DNA of 10,984 nt from an uncultured Bacteroidota bacterium (GTDB lineage: Bacteria > Bacteroidota > Bacteroidia > Chitinophagales > Chitinophagaceae): the NCBI GenBank assembly GCA_903905685.1, contig CAIVHI010000272.1, positions 1 through 10,984 of the forward strand, read 5' to 3'. A model generated the notes under the pieces. The model was not told the origin of the DNA, searched no databases, and was given only the letters and a program-made list of their open reading frames with translations. This document shows, one piece after another, positions 1-6,406 of the stretch (positions are counted from its first letter, which is position 1; each line of letters begins with the position of its first letter). The translations under genes were made by a program, and so were the position numbers.

Positions 1-997
1 TGACTTTGTCGTCGAAAGATTTGTATACTTTTTTCAGTTCGGCAATTTTTCCGCCAAGCCGGTTCATCTTTATTTGCAGACTTATCTGGAGGTCTTCCAC
101 TTTTTGTTTTGCGCGGGCCTCAACTTCATAGAAATTGTCCTGCCTACTTTTCGACTTTACCGTGCGTGCCCGTGGTTGCTTGCGCATCCACTCCAGCTCT
201 TTACGGTATACATTTCGGGCCTTGTCGATGTTGGCTAATGTGTTTTCAATACGGGCTGCCTTCTTTTCCATGTAGTTTTTGTAATCTCCATGGTAGGTAT
301 AAAGTTTTTCTTCGTCAAGTTCCCACACCTCGTTGCACACTTCGTCGAGGAAGTAGCGGTCGTGGGTCACCATGAGGAGGGTTACTTTCTGCTGGTTGAG
401 GTAGTTTTCCAGCCACTCCACCATCCCGACATCCAGGTGGTTCGTCGGTTCATCCATAATCAGCAACACGTGTTTATGTTCGAAGCCGATGTCTATCAGT
501 ATTTGTGCAAGGGCCACCCTTTTGCGCTGGCCGCCCGACAAGGTGGATATTTTTTGGTCAAGTTGTCCAATATTGAGCTTGCCCATAATCTGTTTCACAT
601 TGGCTTCAAATTCCCAGGCTCCGAGTTCGTCTATTCGCGATAGGGCTTCGGCAACGGCTTCGGTGTCGGTTGAATGGGAGTCAAGCAGCTTTTCATAATC
701 CCGGATGGCCTTGGCTACAGGGTGTCCATAATGGAAGATATTGTCCAAGACCGACAGTTCCTCGGCAAACCGCGGCTCTTGTTCGAAGAAAGCTACCGTT
801 ACATCTTTGTGGATACGCACGGTGCCTTCATCTACCGTGTCTAGGCCGGCGAGTATTTTGAGGAGCGTACTTTTACCACTGCCGTTGCGGGCTACGAGGG
901 CAATTTTGTCTCCTTCGCTGATGTGGAACGTAATGTCGGTAAATAGCGGCTTGATGCCATAGGTTTTGGATATTCTTTCCGCCGTCAGGTAGTGCAT
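1..997 (-). CDS. ABC-F family ATPase, Uup-like (partial, C-terminal half off the left edge)
   Basis: About 332 N-terminal residues of a soluble twin-ATPase ABC-F protein; family members are usually 530-650 aa. The reading frame is open from the ATG at 997 to the left edge. Domain 1 shows a Walker A (ARNGSGKST, residues 36-44), the signature LSGGQRKR (153-160), a Walker B ending in MDEP (D182, E183) followed by TNHLD, and the H-loop histidine H212 in VTHDRYF. After about residue 235 comes the charged helical inter-domain linker, with the WMRKQPRART motif typical of Uup-like members. There are no membrane segments. ABC-F proteins act on the ribosome or in translation stress rather than in transport; the exact role here is unknown. 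The first glycine of Walker A is alanine, which I believe is common in Bacteroidota homologues. It lies 48 nt downstream of the TetR gene on the same strand but has its own -7 box. Confidence 0.93.
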   Translation of the reverse strand, partial: MHYLTAERISKTYGIKPLFTDITFHISEGDKIALVARNGSGKSTLLKILAGLDTVDEGTVRIHKDVTVAFFEQEPRFAEELSVLDNIFHYGHPVAKAIRDYEKLLDSHSTDTEAVAEALSRIDELGAWEFEANVKQIMGKLNIGQLDQKISTLSGGQRKRVALAQILIDIGFEHKHVLLIMDEPTNHLDVGMVEWLENYLNQQKVTLLMVTHDRYFLDEVCNEVWELDEEKLYTYHGDYKNYMEKKAARIENTLANIDKARNVYRKELEWMRKQPRARTVKSKSRQDNFYEVEARAKQKVEDLQISLQIKMNRLGGKIAELKKVYKSFDDKV

Positions 998-1004
998 AGT
1001 TCGG

Positions 1005-1012
1005 CAAATATA
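1005..1012 (-). promoter_or_regulatory. Bacteroidota -7 box for the ABC-F gene
   Basis: On the minus strand the bases read TATATTTG, an exact TAnnTTTG match. The box ends only 7 nt before the ATG at 997, so transcription would start within a few bases of the start codon. No TTG -33 element is visible 17-23 nt upstream. Confidence 0.5.
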
Positions 1013-1045
1013 ACTTAAGTGCCGGGTTTACACCCCGTTGCAGAT

Positions 1046-1738
1046 TTAGACGGACTCAGATAGTCTGGGTATGATGCCTGCCGTAGAGAATCTGTCGAGA
1101 GCACTGAAAATGAAAAATTCGCAATACTCCTGAAGGGCATTCGCATTTTCTTGGCCTCCAAAGTCGGTCAAACCGGGAAGGTGGGTCTTGAAGAACATTT
1201 GGTGATGTATGGTTTCAATCAAGGTGCTGGCAAGTGAGTGCGGATAGGGGAAGTGCTCGCAGTATTCCAGGAACAGTGTGGCAATGCGGTGGCACAAGTC
1301 TTTATAAGGCTTGAAGAGCATGGCCCGGTTGTCTTCGTTGACGTGTTTGGTGAGGTAGGCTTTATTGCTTTCAGACACAACAACATCTTTTACGAGGTCT
1401 TTATCGATATGTTCAGAAAGAAACATGTCCTCCTGTCCAAACGCCAGCAATTTGATGGCCGCGGCAATTTTCGCGCGGGGATTTGGTAAGTTGTTGGTAT
1501 GGAACACCAATCGATATTCCATAGAGGTCCAAAACCAAGTAATGATATAAGTGAGGAGTCGGTGTTTGTTCTCAAAATACCGGTAGATGCCCGCCTCGGT
1601 CGTGCCAATGTTATGGGCGAGTTTTTTGAACGTGAATTCTTCGAATCCCAATTCATGAATCAATTCAATGCTCTGCCGCACGATGTTCCGCCCGAGTTCA
1701 GAACTCTCGGGGTCTCTGATGTAGAGATTAGGATTCAT
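1046..1738 (-). CDS. TetR/AcrR-family transcriptional regulator
   Basis: A 230-aa protein of normal TetR-family size. The N-terminal DNA-binding domain covers roughly residues 15-65 and includes the typical helix-turn-helix pattern: FTFKKLAHNIG, then TTEAGIYRYFENK, where the recognition helix leads into the YRYF(E/K)NK signature. The rest (about 66-230) is a helical, poorly conserved ligand or dimerisation domain whose inducer cannot be read from sequence. The ATG at 1738 is preferred over an in-frame TTG at 1762, because the promoter box at 1786-1793 leaves a normal leader of about 40 nt for the ATG. The gene is divergent from the isocitrate dehydrogenase gene and 48 nt upstream of the ABC-F gene, so it may regulate itself and either neighbour. 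Which one is an open question. Confidence 0.88.
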   Translation of the reverse strand: MNPNLYIRDPESSELGRNIVRQSIELIHELGFEEFTFKKLAHNIGTTEAGIYRYFENKHRLLTYIITWFWTSMEYRLVFHTNNLPNPRAKIAAAIKLLAFGQEDMFLSEHIDKDLVKDVVVSESNKAYLTKHVNEDNRAMLFKPYKDLCHRIATLFLEYCEHFPYPHSLASTLIETIHHQMFFKTHLPGLTDFGGQENANALQEYCEFFIFSALDRFSTAGIIPRLSESV

Positions 1739-1785
1739 TTTTATGTGCAGCCGCAATTCCAATTTGACTTTGGTTTATGATAGCG

Positions 1786-1815
1786 CAAAGATACTCCGGG
1801 ATAGTAATTGGGCAA
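1786..1815 (-). promoter_or_regulatory. Promoter of the TetR-family gene (-7 and -33 boxes)
   Basis: The minus strand carries TATCTTTG (1793 to 1786), an exact TAnnTTTG -7 box. A TTG (1815 to 1813) lies 19 nt upstream of it, in the expected -33 position. The predicted transcript starts near 1780, about 40 nt before the ATG at 1738. Confidence 0.6.
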
Positions 1816-1847
1816 TAAGATAATTTAATGCTACCATCAACAGTAGT

Positions 1848-1855
1848 ATAGCTAT
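1848..1855. promoter_or_regulatory. Short palindrome in the divergent promoter region (possible operator)
   Basis: ATAGCTAT is a perfect 8-bp palindrome lying where a -33 element would be expected for the isocitrate dehydrogenase promoter. It sits between two divergent promoters next to a TetR-type gene, so it could be a binding site. TetR operators are usually longer, and a chance palindrome of this length is quite possible. Confidence 0.2.
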
Positions 1856-1873
1856 CATTTTTGAAAGTTGATT

Positions 1874-1881
1874 TACATTTG
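1874..1881 (+). promoter_or_regulatory. Bacteroidota -7 box for the icd-purK-purE cluster
   Basis: The bases TACATTTG match TAnnTTTG exactly. The box ends 39 nt before the ATG at 1921, giving a leader of about 33 nt. No TTG is found 17-23 nt upstream, so the promoter may be weak or activator-dependent. Its position also argues against starting the protein at the in-frame TTG at 1861, which lies upstream of the box. Confidence 0.5.
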
Positions 1882-1920
1882 CCAAACGATGTCCGAAAAA
1901 CAATAACATCACTCAACTAT

Positions 1921-3381
1921 ATGCATCACAAAACAATTGCTGTTGCCAAGGGCGACGGAATCGGGCCGGAGATAATGGACGCGGTTCTTTCCATTTTGAA
2001 TGCTGCCGGCGTTCCGCTGGAATATCACGTTATCGAGATGGGGAAGTCGTGGTATGAGAAGGGTTTCTCCTCCGGCATGACGGAAGAAGCCAAGGCTACG
2101 ATTGAAGAACTCGGCATACTGCTGAAAGGCCCGATGGAGACCCCCAAGGGCAAGGGTATGAAGAGCATCAACGTTACTGCCCGCAAAATGTGGAGCACCT
2201 ACGCCAACCACCGCGTGTTCAAAACGCTCAATGGTGTAGATACGGTGTTTTCCAGGGCAGGCATACCCATAGACATTACGCTGATTCGTGAAAATATTGA
2301 GGATACATACGGTGGCATTGAGCATATGTTGACGAATGACGTTGCTCTCTGTCGGAGGTTCATCACGCGTCCGGGTTCGCTGCAAGCCCATCGCTACACT
2401 TTTGAAATGGCCCGCAAGAAGGGAGCTAAAAAGGTGACATGCGGCCACAAGGCCAATATCATGAAGCTTACTGACGGATTGTTTTTGGAATGCTTTTATG
2501 AAGTGGCAAAAGACTATCCTGAAATTCAAGCAAACGACATTATAGTGGACGACTTGGCGATGAAGCTGGTGGTGCGTCCTAATGATTTTGAAGTGATTGT
2601 ATTGACCAACCTCCAAGGCGACATCCTGTCTGACCTCTGTGCAGGCTTGGTGGGCGGTTTGGGCTTTGCACCCTCTGCCAATATTGGGGACAACATCAGC
2701 ATTTTTGAAGCCGTTCACGGCTCGGCACCTGATATTGCCGGGAAGAATATTGCGAATCCAACGGCCTTGCTCATCAGTAGTTGCATGATGTTGCGCTTCC
2801 TGAGCCTTGAGGCTTATGCAAACGGCATAGAGAATGCGCTTCATGCCACCTTAATGCAAGGTTACCACACCTCCGATTTCGGCTCCGATCCGGCCAAGAA
2901 GTTGAATACCACAGAGTTTGCTGCGGCGGTGGTTAAGAATCTGGATTTAACTGCGTTGAAAAATGCACCTCGTGAAGTGGCTGCAACAACCGTGAGGTCC
3001 ACAGCGGAAATTATTCCCAACCACATGATGGTGTCGGCTCCGCCGGCAACCGCAGAAGTAAATGGTGTAGATTTCTTCGTAGAGTGTACAGAGTCGCCTT
3101 CTGCACTTGCAGCTAGGTTCGATAGCGTGATTCCCAGCGAAATGGAGCTCATCATGATTAGTAACCGCGGCACGCAGGTTTACCCTCATGGGTCGGTATT
3201 GACGGAGTGCATCAATCAATATCGCGTACGGGTGGAGCGTAAAGCAGGTGTGCCTTCGGTGTCTTCCGACCAGATTTTTGCGCTTGGGGCGGCCGTGGCC
3301 ACTCAGGTTAAGATATGTTCTATGGAGTGGTTGATGTCTTATAACGGGCAACGGTCTTATTCGTTGGCACAAGGACAATAA
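1921..3381 (+). CDS. icd: Isocitrate dehydrogenase, Thermus-type with C-terminal extension, probably NAD-dependent
   Basis: A 486-aa enzyme that oxidatively decarboxylates isocitrate to 2-oxoglutarate in the TCA cycle. Core residues (about 1-345) include GDGIGPE (11-17), the substrate loop with S82, N84 and R88, then R98, R123 and Y130, lysine K177, and the family signature starting NLQGDILSD (230-238) with metal ligands D234 and D238. Residues about 380-486 form a C-terminal domain (NGVDFFVE, MISNRGTQVYP) that, as I recall it, resembles the extension of Thermus thermophilus isocitrate dehydrogenase. This separates it from isopropylmalate dehydrogenase. The cofactor loop reads HGSAPDIAG: D271, I272 and A278 stand where NADP enzymes such as E. 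coli have Lys344, Tyr345 and Val351, which points to NAD. The ATG at 1921 is chosen over TTG 1861 because of the -7 box between them. purK follows after 12 nt, so co-transcription is likely. Confidence 0.93.
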   Translation: MHHKTIAVAKGDGIGPEIMDAVLSILNAAGVPLEYHVIEMGKSWYEKGFSSGMTEEAKATIEELGILLKGPMETPKGKGMKSINVTARKMWSTYANHRVFKTLNGVDTVFSRAGIPIDITLIRENIEDTYGGIEHMLTNDVALCRRFITRPGSLQAHRYTFEMARKKGAKKVTCGHKANIMKLTDGLFLECFYEVAKDYPEIQANDIIVDDLAMKLVVRPNDFEVIVLTNLQGDILSDLCAGLVGGLGFAPSANIGDNISIFEAVHGSAPDIAGKNIANPTALLISSCMMLRFLSLEAYANGIENALHATLMQGYHTSDFGSDPAKKLNTTEFAAAVVKNLDLTALKNAPREVAATTVRSTAEIIPNHMMVSAPPATAEVNGVDFFVECTESPSALAARFDSVIPSEMELIMISNRGTQVYPHGSVLTECINQYRVRVERKAGVPSVSSDQIFALGAAVATQVKICSMEWLMSYNGQRSYSLAQGQ

Positions 3382-3393
3382 ACGTGTATTTTG

Positions 3394-4509
3394 ATGCTTT
3401 TCGGGAAACAATTCAAGTTGGGGATTTTGGGGGGTGGCCAGCTTGGCGCCATGCTGATGAGGTCTGCGATAGACTTTGGTCTTGAGGTGGCCGTTTTGGA
3501 TAAAGACGCCCATGCCCCTGCCGCGCGTTATACATCGAGTTTCACCTGCGGCGATCCGCTGAATTATGATGATGTTTTGGAGTTCGGCAAGCAGTGCGAC
3601 GTCATCACCATTGAAAAAGAGGCCGTTAATGTAGATGCCCTCCGGGCTTTGAGCGCACTCGGTGTAGCCGTAAGGCCCTCGCCCGATTTGATTGAGTTTA
3701 TACAGGATAAATATTTGCAAAAGCAGTTTCTGGAGTCGGCAGGCGTGCCGACTCCAGCTGCTCGTGCATTTAATGGCATTGCCGAAATTGAGACCGCCGA
3801 TATTCAATATCCGGTATGTCAGAAGCTCCGTAGGAATGGCTACGATGGTACCGGCGTTACTATGCTCTACAGCAAATACGATTTGGGAACCAAGGCGTTT
3901 GAAGAGCCATCCATTATTGAGGAGTTAATCGACATCGGTAAAGAAATATCCATAATCGTTGCAAGGAATCCCTCGGGCGATATGGTCTGTTATGACCCTG
4001 TTTCGATGATATTCGACAAAGAGAAGCACGTCCTCAGTTTTCAAATGGGTCCCGCCAATTTGAGCACTCGCGTTGCTACAGAAGCCTTCGGTATTGCCTT
4101 GAAGATTGCCGAGGCCGCCCAACTGGTAGGAATAATGGCAATTGAAATGTTTGTGACGAAGGACGACCGGGTTTTGGTTAACGAACTCGCACCCAGGCCG
4201 CATAACAGTGGGCATCATACCATGGAAGCGAGCAGCACATCTCAATTTGAACAGCACCTCAGGGCAATTCTCGACTTGCCCTTGGGCGCTACCAAGTCGA
4301 CGGCAAAGTCGGCGATGGTTAATATTCTCGATACAGGCAGTGTGCCCAATTGGAAGCGCCTTGCCGCCATGCAAAACGTGCACCTACATCTTTATGGAAA
4401 ATATGGGGGGCGGATTGGTAGGAAATTGGGGCATATAACGATTGCAGGAGATACATTTGAAGATGTTGCAGCAAAAACGGCTGCGGTTAGAAATTTACTC
4501 AATGGATAG
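3394..4509 (+). CDS. purK: N5-carboxyaminoimidazole ribonucleotide synthase PurK
   Basis: A 371-aa cytosolic ATP-grasp enzyme that joins bicarbonate to aminoimidazole ribonucleotide using ATP, giving N5-CAIR in de novo purine synthesis. The N-terminal nucleotide-binding fold starts with GILGGGQLG (10-18). The ATP-grasp region follows with RPSPDLIEFIQDK (94-106), the loop LRRNGYDGTG (145-154), and the signature NELAPRPHNSGHHT (263-276), which holds metal-binding E264 and the PurK-typical RPHNSGH. The C-terminal part contains HLYGK (332-336). The length is normal and all key motifs are intact. The ATG at 3394 is used; the TTG immediately before it is less likely, and there is no visible Shine-Dalgarno sequence. 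The end overlaps the purE start by 8 nt, the usual arrangement for the two partner enzymes and a sign of translational coupling. Confidence 0.96.
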   Translation: MLFGKQFKLGILGGGQLGAMLMRSAIDFGLEVAVLDKDAHAPAARYTSSFTCGDPLNYDDVLEFGKQCDVITIEKEAVNVDALRALSALGVAVRPSPDLIEFIQDKYLQKQFLESAGVPTPAARAFNGIAEIETADIQYPVCQKLRRNGYDGTGVTMLYSKYDLGTKAFEEPSIIEELIDIGKEISIIVARNPSGDMVCYDPVSMIFDKEKHVLSFQMGPANLSTRVATEAFGIALKIAEAAQLVGIMAIEMFVTKDDRVLVNELAPRPHNSGHHTMEASSTSQFEQHLRAILDLPLGATKSTAKSAMVNILDTGSVPNWKRLAAMQNVHLHLYGKYGGRIGRKLGHITIAGDTFEDVAAKTAAVRNLLNG

Positions 4510-5014
4510 CGAGATGGTTACGACCCCAATTGTGGGAATAATAATGGGTAGCATTTCGGATGCTCCCGTGATGCGAGGTGCCGCAGAAGTTTTGCAGGAG
4601 TTCGGGGTAACCTTCGAATTTACAGTAGTTTCGGCCCATCGCACTCCGCAACTGATGGCTGAATATGCCGGCAGTGCCCGTAGCCGCGGCCTAAAGGTGA
4701 TCATTGCAGGTGCAGGAGGGGCGGCCCACCTCCCGGGGATGACCGCTGCTTGCACCACGTTGCCTGTTATCGGGGTGCCGGTGAAATCGAAGAATTCGCT
4801 CGACGGATGGGACTCCCTCCTATCCATATTGCAAATGCCCACCGATGTACCTGTAGCCACTGTGTCGGTAGACAACTCAAGAAACGCGGGATTGTTGGCC
4901 GTTCAGATGCTCTCCCTCGCAGACGATACATTGGCCGCCCGTTTGGAAGAGATGAAGGCGCGCAACGTTGCGAAAGTGCTAATGCAACGCGAGGAAATCA
5001 AAAATCTATTTTAA
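4502..5014 (+). CDS. purE: N5-carboxyaminoimidazole ribonucleotide mutase PurE (class I)
   Basis: A 170-aa protein that moves the carboxyl group of N5-CAIR, made by PurK, to carbon 4 to give CAIR. Class I PurE forms octamers in the cytosol. Visible motifs are the phosphate-binding GSISD (16-20), SAHRTP (44-49) with H46, and GAGGAAHLPGM (70-80) with the catalytic-type H76, followed by GVPVKSKNSLDGWDSL (91-106), which corresponds to the active-site loop. The presence of PurK next door fits a class I, PurK-dependent mutase rather than the class II enzyme that uses CO2 directly. The ATG at 4502 lies inside the last codons of purK; a second in-frame ATG at 4514 is possible. A TTG at 4442 would add 20 residues deep inside purK and is rejected. 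Confidence 0.96.
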   Translation: MDSEMVTTPIVGIIMGSISDAPVMRGAAEVLQEFGVTFEFTVVSAHRTPQLMAEYAGSARSRGLKVIIAGAGGAAHLPGMTAACTTLPVIGVPVKSKNSLDGWDSLLSILQMPTDVPVATVSVDNSRNAGLLAVQMLSLADDTLAARLEEMKARNVAKVLMQREEIKNLF

Positions 5015-5252
5015 GGGGTTCCCAAGTCTCTCTCCAAACACAAACATCGCTAGCCGGAGCTTTACAGTACATGGGAACGGTGTGCAACCGGAATTTCTAG
5101 AACTGTCGCGAAAATGTTGATCGCTATTGCCTTCTTTGCCGCAGGACGTGCTTAAATAGAATCAGACTTTCGCAAATTTGGTTTTGAACAGTTCACAGGC
5201 AGAAATGTGCAAAAGGAGGCCGCAAATTGGCCTTGAAAATGTGAAACGTTTG

Positions 5253-5260
5253 TATCTTGG
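5253..5260 (+). promoter_or_regulatory. Weak candidate -7 box for the SDR gene
   Basis: TATCTTGG differs from TAnnTTTG at one position. TTG triplets lie 17 nt (5233-5235) and 23 nt (5227-5229) upstream. It would give a leader of about 15 nt that still includes the AGGAG site. This is a tentative call. Confidence 0.3.
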
Positions 5261-5270
5261 AGCCGAATTT

Positions 5271-5275
5271 AGGAG
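5271..5275 (+). promoter_or_regulatory. Ribosome binding site of the SDR gene
   Basis: AGGAG lies 2 nt before the ATG at 5278 and 5 nt before the ATG at 5281. The better spacing favours 5281 as the start. It is the only clear Shine-Dalgarno match in front of a gene whose start lies within this window. Confidence 0.5.
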
Positions 5276-5280
5276 CAATG

Positions 5281-6066
5281 ATGGATTTGAATCTGACTGG
5301 AAAGGTGGCATTGATTGGAGGAAGTACCCAAGGAATTGGGTGGGCTTCAGCCCAAATGCTGGCCGCTCAAGGTGCAAGGTGTATCCTGATTGCTCGGAAT
5401 GAAGAAAAACTCAAGGCTGCCGTTGCGGTTTTGGACGGGGAGTCGGGTCTCAAGCATGGATATTTGGTTGCCGACTACACCCAACCAGACGCATTGAAAG
5501 TGGTTGTTGGCGAATTTCTTGACACAAATCACGTGGATATTTTGGTAAACAACACCGGTGGACCTGCGGGTGGACCTATTTTCAATGCCACTCCCGATGC
5601 ATTTCTTGCCGCATTCAGCCAACATCTAGTTTGCAATCACATTTTGACCACAATGGTGGCCGATGGAATGAAAACAAATGGCTGGGGCAGGATTATCAAT
5701 GTCATATCCACATCGGTAAAAATTCCGTTGAAAGACTTGGGCGTATCCAACACCATTCGCGGAGCAGTGGCATCTTGGGCCAAGACGATGGCCAATGAGT
5801 TGGGTAAGTATGGTATAACGGTAAATAATGTGCTGCCCGGTGCTACCGGTACGGAGCGGTTGTCGGCTATCGTGGCTAACAAGGCGGCGAAACAGGGGCT
5901 GGCGCAAGAACAAGTGGAACATGAAATGATGGCCGAGATACCGGCAGGGCGTTTTGGTAGGCCCGAAGAAATAGCCGCTATGGTTGCATTCCTGGCGTCG
6001 CCTGCCGCCGCATATGTGAATGGTACGTCCATTCCTGTGGATGGCGGTAGAACCGGAAGTATATAA
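5281..6066 (+). CDS. Short-chain dehydrogenase/reductase-like protein with altered catalytic site
   Basis: A 261-aa Rossmann-fold protein of the classical SDR type, FabG-like in overall pattern. The cofactor-binding motif GGSTQGIG (13-20) is present, and R39 after the second strand hints at NADP(H). NNTGG (90-94) replaces NNAG, followed by VISTS (141-145) with candidate catalytic serines. The expected YxxxK motif is missing: the aligned stretch reads SNTIR (156-160), giving Ser for Tyr and Arg for Lys. The C-terminal NNVLPG (182-187) and the PVDGG near the end are typical. This pattern is known from a beta-ketoacyl-reductase-like SDR subgroup that lacks the standard tetrad; its substrate is unknown. 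The reading frame is intact, so decay is unlikely. The gene appears to stand alone, with gaps of more than 250 nt on both sides. Confidence 0.85.
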   Translation: MDLNLTGKVALIGGSTQGIGWASAQMLAAQGARCILIARNEEKLKAAVAVLDGESGLKHGYLVADYTQPDALKVVVGEFLDTNHVDILVNNTGGPAGGPIFNATPDAFLAAFSQHLVCNHILTTMVADGMKTNGWGRIINVISTSVKIPLKDLGVSNTIRGAVASWAKTMANELGKYGITVNNVLPGATGTERLSAIVANKAAKQGLAQEQVEHEMMAEIPAGRFGRPEEIAAMVAFLASPAAAYVNGTSIPVDGGRTGSI

Positions 6067-6080
6067 AATGGGTGCATGAG

Positions 6081-6098
6081 CCGACAGTTTTGTGTCGG
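6081..6098 (+). terminator. Possible terminator hairpin after the SDR gene
   Basis: CCGACA pairs perfectly with TGTCGG around a 6-nt loop, starting 14 nt after the SDR stop codon. No T-run follows, so a normal intrinsic terminator is uncertain. It could instead stabilise the 3' end of the transcript. Confidence 0.35.
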
Positions 6099-6325
6099 AG
6101 TCAAAGCAAGGAAATGTCATAGAAGTGTAAGTTATAAATTGTTAAAACTGGGGTGCCGCCCTTCCTGAGGCCCCAAAAAGCTTGGATTGCGGTAAAAAGA
6201 GGTGCGAAGTTCCAAACGCCGAAAAAGAGGCGAAAATGTGCTTCAAACCGATTTTATTAAGACAAAAAAAATTTAAAAAACGGCTGGAAAGCGGCCATGG
6301 TGGCGAAATACAATTTTTGTGATGA

Positions 6326-6360
6326 TTTGTGTAATAATTCAAGAAATCATTGTAGATTTG
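6326..6360 (+). promoter_or_regulatory. Promoter of the act (alternative complex III) operon
   Basis: TAGATTTG (6353-6360) matches the -7 box TAnnTTTG exactly. TTTG (6326-6329) lies 23 nt upstream, at the long end of usual -33 spacing. The predicted leader is about 40 nt, ending at the GTG start at 6407. Confidence 0.5.
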
Positions 6361-6406
6361 CGCACCATTTATACATAATGGAAAGTTAAAACTTAATTTT
6401 GTTCCT

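Larger units (their letters stand above)
5015..5280. other. Intergenic region between purE and the SDR gene
   Basis: About 260 nt without a convincing gene. It contains a short inverted repeat TGAAC-A-GTTCA (5185-5195), a small hairpin AGGCC/GGCCT with a 7-nt loop (5217-5233), and a weak promoter and ribosome-binding site for the next gene. No clear terminator for the purE transcript is visible: GTTCCC just after purE pairs with GGGAAC about 50 nt later, but the loop is too long to be persuasive. Confidence 0.5.
6067..6406. other. AT-rich intergenic region between the SDR gene and actA
   Basis: About 340 nt without a plausible gene on either strand. It holds a small hairpin just after the SDR stop codon, a weak GGGTGCC/GGCCCC-type inverted repeat near 6152-6176, a short CGCC/GGCG repeat at 6217-6232, an A-rich stretch near 6262-6280, and the actA promoter at its right end. 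I see nothing resembling an RNA gene or insertion remnant. Confidence 0.6.

Noticed and set aside
290..643. Plus-strand open frames within 109-962
   Set aside because: They are antisense to the ABC-F gene, whose Walker A, signature, Walker B and H-loop motifs are all in order on the minus strand.
1861..1920. Upstream TTG start for isocitrate dehydrogenase
   Set aside because: The -7 promoter box lies inside this extension, and the conserved protein begins naturally at the ATG at 1921.
1909..2844. 311-codon open frame on the minus strand opposite isocitrate dehydrogenase
   Set aside because: It lies fully antisense to a strongly supported gene, its translation is rich in His, Cys and Arg without family motifs, and it fits the codon shadow of the plus strand.
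2947..3807. 286-codon minus-strand open frame spanning the icd-purK junction
   Set aside because: Antisense to two conserved genes, with no recognisable domain and unusual composition.
5095..5102. Palindrome TTCTAGAA in the purE-SDR gap
   Set aside because: An 8-bp palindrome is expected by chance in a window of this size, and it is not near a promoter-like element.
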